Assembly (NCBI GenBank): GCA_964349455.1
Contig: CAYGGG010000037.1
Location: 1-7,783 of the forward strand
Source: CSSED10-109M sp964349455
GTDB lineage: Bacteria; Bacillota_I; Bacilli_A; RF39; UBA660
Length of the DNA: 7,783 bases
Direction of reading: 5' to 3'
Part shown: in pieces, positions 5,752-7,783 of the stretch
Layout: the number at the start of each line of letters is the position of its first letter
How positions within the stretch are numbered: position 1 is the stretch's first letter
The notes under the pieces: model-generated
Database searches by the model: none
The model's input: only the letters and a program-made list of their open reading frames with translations
Told to the model about the DNA's origin: nothing
Program-made: the position numbers and the translations under genes

Positions 5752-6085
5752 ATTCTTTTTTCCCATATATTATTTTTTCTAAATTGGATAACCTTCGCAA
5801 TAAATCAGCATTATGAACCTCGCTCCCATTTGACCCAGCTTCTTTTAATGCTTCAATTTTAAGATTAAGTGCTCTAATTTCTTTTTTTAATGATAAATCT
5901 TCTTCAATTAAATCTTTTATTTCACTTTCTAATTCTTCAATTATGCTATTGAATGTTCCATAATCTTGCATTACTAAATCAAGAAATGCATCAACTTCTT
6001 GTGGGCGAAACCCTCTTGTGTCGATTTTAAATTCTTTTTCTAATATTTCTTTTTTAGTTAAAATTATTTTACTTTGACCTGCCAT
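5750..6085 (-). CDS. gpsB: Cell division protein GpsB (DivIVA family)
   Basis: GpsB is a cytosolic adaptor that links cell-wall synthases to the division site and lateral wall. The 111-aa protein contains the DivIVA/GpsB membrane-binding domain (residues 8-45: KEILEKEFKIDTRGFRPQEVDAFLD and VMQDY). A coiled coil runs from about 46 to 81, and a conserved C-terminal helix DLLRRLSNLEKIIYG (94-108) matches the GpsB trimerisation region. The length is normal. The start is ATG at 6083-6085 on plus with GGGGAG about 6 nt upstream. The stop TAA (5750-5752) touches the 5' strand of the rnpB P1 helix, so the gene and the RNA have no spacer. The order gpsB-rnpB is known in Bacillota. A DivIVA assignment is unlikely because the C-terminus is the GpsB type and the protein is short. 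Confidence 0.93.
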   Translation of the reverse strand: MAGQSKIILTKKEILEKEFKIDTRGFRPQEVDAFLDLVMQDYGTFNSIIEELESEIKDLIEEDLSLKKEIRALNLKIEALKEAGSNGSEVHNADLLRRLSNLEKIIYGKKE

Positions 6086-6102
6086 CTCTCACTCCCCTAT
6101 CA

Positions 6103-6131
6103 ATTCTTACATATCTTTTTTAAAATGTCAA
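6103..6131 (-). promoter_or_regulatory. Possible promoter of gpsB
   Basis: On the minus strand a perfect TTGACA (6126-6131 on plus) is followed by 17 nt and AAGAAT (6103-6108). The -10 matches only three of six positions but has TG one base upstream, an extended -10 feature. The -35 overlaps the TGA stop of the upstream gene. gpsB may also be read from the upstream promoter at 7247-7275. Confidence 0.4.
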
Positions 6132-7228
6132 TTATTCAACATGTATGGATTATCAACTGAACCATCACCTTTAACAATCGACACATTTTTATTTAACATT
6201 ACAACTGATAAAACACCACCCCTTGAGGAAGCCTTTAATGGATATAAAGATTTAGTATTTACTGAATATACTCGGTAAGTTACTTCCAAATCTGGGGTTA
6301 ATGTCCAAAGTGCTTGATTATGTAAAACAAGATAATTATAATTTTGACAAGCCAACGAGATAGTTGTTAAACAGTTCTCATCTAAACTTACACGCATAAA
6401 TTCATAAGCTGCAATTAACCCCATTAATTGTTCCGAAACAATTTTTTTACATTCAACATTTCCACTTTTACTTTTTTCTTCTTGATTTCTCGCCCCAACA
6501 CATAAATCCATATATGTTATTTTATTCCAATCAGATAAATTTAAATATTTTTCATCAAAAAGCAAATCATCAAAATGCCTTTTCATTTGGCTATGTTCAG
6601 TTTTAGAATCATAGTAGACATTAATTCCCTCACTACGATTACGTTCAACATTAAAACGATTATCCCACACAACTTTTTTTTGCATCGTATCATCAATTAT
6701 TTTTACATTTTTATCTTGATCAATTGAAACAATTCGCCATAACCGATTACCAAAACTAATATAATTATTAACTAATTCCCCTCGGAAAACCAATTCATCA
6801 CCCATTTCATATAATCCGGGTCCTTGTTCAACCAGTTCCTGGGTTTTCATAATTTGTTCATACAATAAAATTGTTTTATACTTTTCCCCACAATCAAGAT
6901 AAGGGAAATATGTAATTCTATCTTCTATTAAACCAATTCTTACCTCACCAGAACATGAAACTCCTTCTTTTAATAGTTCACTAAGTCCCTTCATATAGCC
7001 TTGTTCCAATTGATTAATATTTATAACCCCTTCTTTTGTTTCTTCTGAAATATAATTTGGATTTTTTTCCAAATACTTTTCAGCGCCCTTAACCATTCTT
7101 TTTTCTATTTGATCAAAACCCAAAGTTGAATTCATATTGACCACTAAATAAATTGCAGTTGCAATAACTATAATAAAAACAACAACTCCAATCATAATTA
7201 GCTTTTTTTTATCGATTCTTTTTAACAT
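6128..7228 (-). CDS. Membrane-anchored exported protein of unknown function, GDG..NPY C-terminus
   Basis: I do not recognise a function for this 366-aa protein. A positively charged start (MLKRIDKKK) precedes one strong membrane helix (about residues 10-31), with no lipobox or evident signal-peptidase site. The rest is therefore probably a single-anchored domain outside the cell. Residues 152-170 (VNNYISFGNRLWRIVSIDQ) and the C-terminus (SRGGVLSVVMLNKNVSIVKGDGSVDNPYML, about 335-364) resemble elements found in surface proteins of low-GC gut bacteria. In those, an 'N-Y-[VI]-x-F-x-x-x-x-WRI[VI]' strand and a 'GDG-x-x-x-NPY' ending occur. Six cysteines (92, 113, 243, 260, 286, 294) all lie outside the membrane and could form disulphides. 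Start is ATG with AGAAGGAGG upstream, and there is a strong promoter (7247-7275). The stop is TGA (6128-6130). It is followed by gpsB with a 42-bp gap and no hairpin, so co-transcription with gpsB is possible. Confidence 0.85.
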   Translation of the reverse strand: MLKRIDKKKLIMIGVVVFIIVIATAIYLVVNMNSTLGFDQIEKRMVKGAEKYLEKNPNYISEETKEGVININQLEQGYMKGLSELLKEGVSCSGEVRIGLIEDRITYFPYLDCGEKYKTILLYEQIMKTQELVEQGPGLYEMGDELVFRGELVNNYISFGNRLWRIVSIDQDKNVKIIDDTMQKKVVWDNRFNVERNRSEGINVYYDSKTEHSQMKRHFDDLLFDEKYLNLSDWNKITYMDLCVGARNQEEKSKSGNVECKKIVSEQLMGLIAAYEFMRVSLDENCLTTISLACQNYNYLVLHNQALWTLTPDLEVTYRVYSVNTKSLYPLKASSRGGVLSVVMLNKNVSIVKGDGSVDNPYMLNN

Positions 7229-7246
7229 TTGTTCCTCCTTCTAGTC

Positions 7247-7275
7247 ATTATAGCAAAATTTAACAATTATCGCAA
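7247..7275 (-). promoter_or_regulatory. Promoter of the 366-aa membrane protein gene
   Basis: On the minus strand TTGCGA (7270-7275 on plus) is followed by 17 nt and a perfect TATAAT (7247-7252), with TG one base before the -10. The start near 7240 leaves only about 12 nt before the ATG at 7228, which carries the AGAAGGAGG site. Confidence 0.75.
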
Positions 7276-7298
7276 CAAAACCATTGTTTTATTTTATC

Positions 7299-7327
7299 TT
7301 TTCATATTTGCAAAAATATAGTATAAT
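7299..7327 (+). promoter_or_regulatory. Promoter of recU
   Basis: TTTTCA (7299-7304) is followed by a 17-nt spacer and a perfect TATAAT (7322-7327). The predicted start near 7334 leaves a leader of only about 10 nt, nearly all of it the GGTGAGG ribosome binding site (7335-7341). It diverges from the promoter at 7247-7275. Confidence 0.7.
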
Positions 7328-7343
7328 ATTTAATGGTGAGGAA

Positions 7344-7783
7344 ATGAAATATCAACCAAAAAATAATAACTTTGCTAATCGCGGCATGCAACTTGAGAAA
7401 GATCTAGAACAAACAAACATTTATTACCTTGAAAATAATGTTGCAATTATTTATAAAAAGCCAACACCAATTACCATCAAAAAAGTCGAATATCCCAATC
7501 AAAAATACACAAAAATAATTGATGGTTATTTTAGCAAGAAATCAACAACTGATTATAATGGTATTTATAAGGGTTGGTATATTGACTTTGAAGCAAAAGA
7601 AACTAAAAACAACAGTTTAATGCTTTCCACAATTCACCAACATCAAATAAATCATTTAAAAAAAATAAAGGACCATGGCGGTATTGCCTTTCTTATCATT
7701 AGTTTTATTCAATATAATGAAGTGTATTTAATATTAATTGAAAAAATAAATGAATTAATTGATCAAAACAAGAAATCAATTAC
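7344..7783 (+). CDS. recU: Holliday junction resolvase RecU (partial, 3' end outside the window)
   Basis: RecU cuts four-way DNA junctions during recombination and repair and modulates RecA in Bacillota. The visible 146 codons show the family signature in order: NRGMQLEKDLEQTN (residues 12-25), IYKKPTPITIKKVEYP (36-51), the active-site region STTDYNGIYKGWYIDFEAKETKN, and HQHQINHLKKIKDHGGIAFLII. The catalytic acidic and Lys residues lie in D-x-N-G and D-F-E-A-K. The start is ATG at 7344 with GGTGAGG upstream; the ATG at 7333 is out of frame. The window ends before the stop, and the full protein is usually about 200 aa. In Bacillota recU is often followed by a penicillin-binding protein gene, which cannot be seen here. 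It is divergent from the 366-aa gene and lies near gpsB and rnpB, a usual neighbourhood for it. Confidence 0.95.
   Translation, partial: MKYQPKNNNFANRGMQLEKDLEQTNIYYLENNVAIIYKKPTPITIKKVEYPNQKYTKIIDGYFSKKSTTDYNGIYKGWYIDFEAKETKNNSLMLSTIHQHQINHLKKIKDHGGIAFLIISFIQYNEVYLILIEKINELIDQNKKSI

Noticed and set aside
6128..6130. TGA read as Trp (Mycoplasma code), which would extend the 366-aa protein by seven residues
   Set aside because: Trp is written as TGG in the conserved genes and no conserved gene contains an in-frame TGA, so TGA is most simply a stop.
1..7783. Mobile element, CRISPR array, tRNA, prophage or toxin-antitoxin system
   Set aside because: No direct or terminal repeats, spacer-like periodic repeats, cloverleaf, integrase/transposase motifs or toxin-like pair were seen. 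The window is core genes in a compact order.

Overview
This window looks like a piece of the core chromosome of a low-GC, Gram-positive-lineage bacterium (Bacillota, or the neighbouring Mycoplasmatota/RF39-like groups). The sequence is strongly AT-rich, Shine-Dalgarno sites are near-perfect AGGAGG types, promoters are SigA-like (TTGACA-17-TATAAT), and the RNase P RNA is of the Bacillus (B) type. TGG encodes tryptophan throughout and one gene ends in TGA, so the standard bacterial code (table 11) fits better than the Mycoplasma code. GpsB, a RodZ-like protein and RecU point to a walled, dividing cell, and a LexA-type box before recA points to an SOS response. The exact genus cannot be read from the window.

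Layout. Positions 1-1561 (+) hold a two-gene operon: a small DUF1292 protein and a 389-aa Lys/Glu-rich coiled-coil protein of unknown function. It ends in a terminator that lies back to back with that of the convergent rny gene. From 7228 down to 1588 everything is on the minus strand. In transcription order it reads: a 366-aa membrane-anchored protein of unknown function, gpsB, rnpB (RNase P RNA), a short RodZ-like HTH membrane protein, pgsA (terminator), recA (own promoter, LexA-like box, hairpin), and rny (own strong promoter, terminator). At 7344 the recU gene starts divergently on the plus strand and runs off the window.

How the genes fit together. Two neighbourhoods familiar from Bacillota are joined here: recU/gpsB/rnpB (cell-wall growth and division, Holliday junction resolution, tRNA processing) and rodZ-like/pgsA/recA/rny (cell shape, phospholipid synthesis, recombination, mRNA decay). 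The joint is very tight. The gpsB stop codon touches the 5' helix of rnpB, and the Shine-Dalgarno of the RodZ-like gene lies about 12 nt past the rnpB 3' end with no separate terminator hairpin. No convincing terminator was seen from the 366-aa gene down to the end of pgsA, so a single readthrough transcript across that block is possible.

I see no mobile element, CRISPR array, tRNA or prophage. The least explained parts are the 389-aa coiled-coil protein with four degenerate helical repeats, the 366-aa exported-domain protein, and the compact gene/RNA junctions. I did not find clear evidence for a wholly new multi-gene system.
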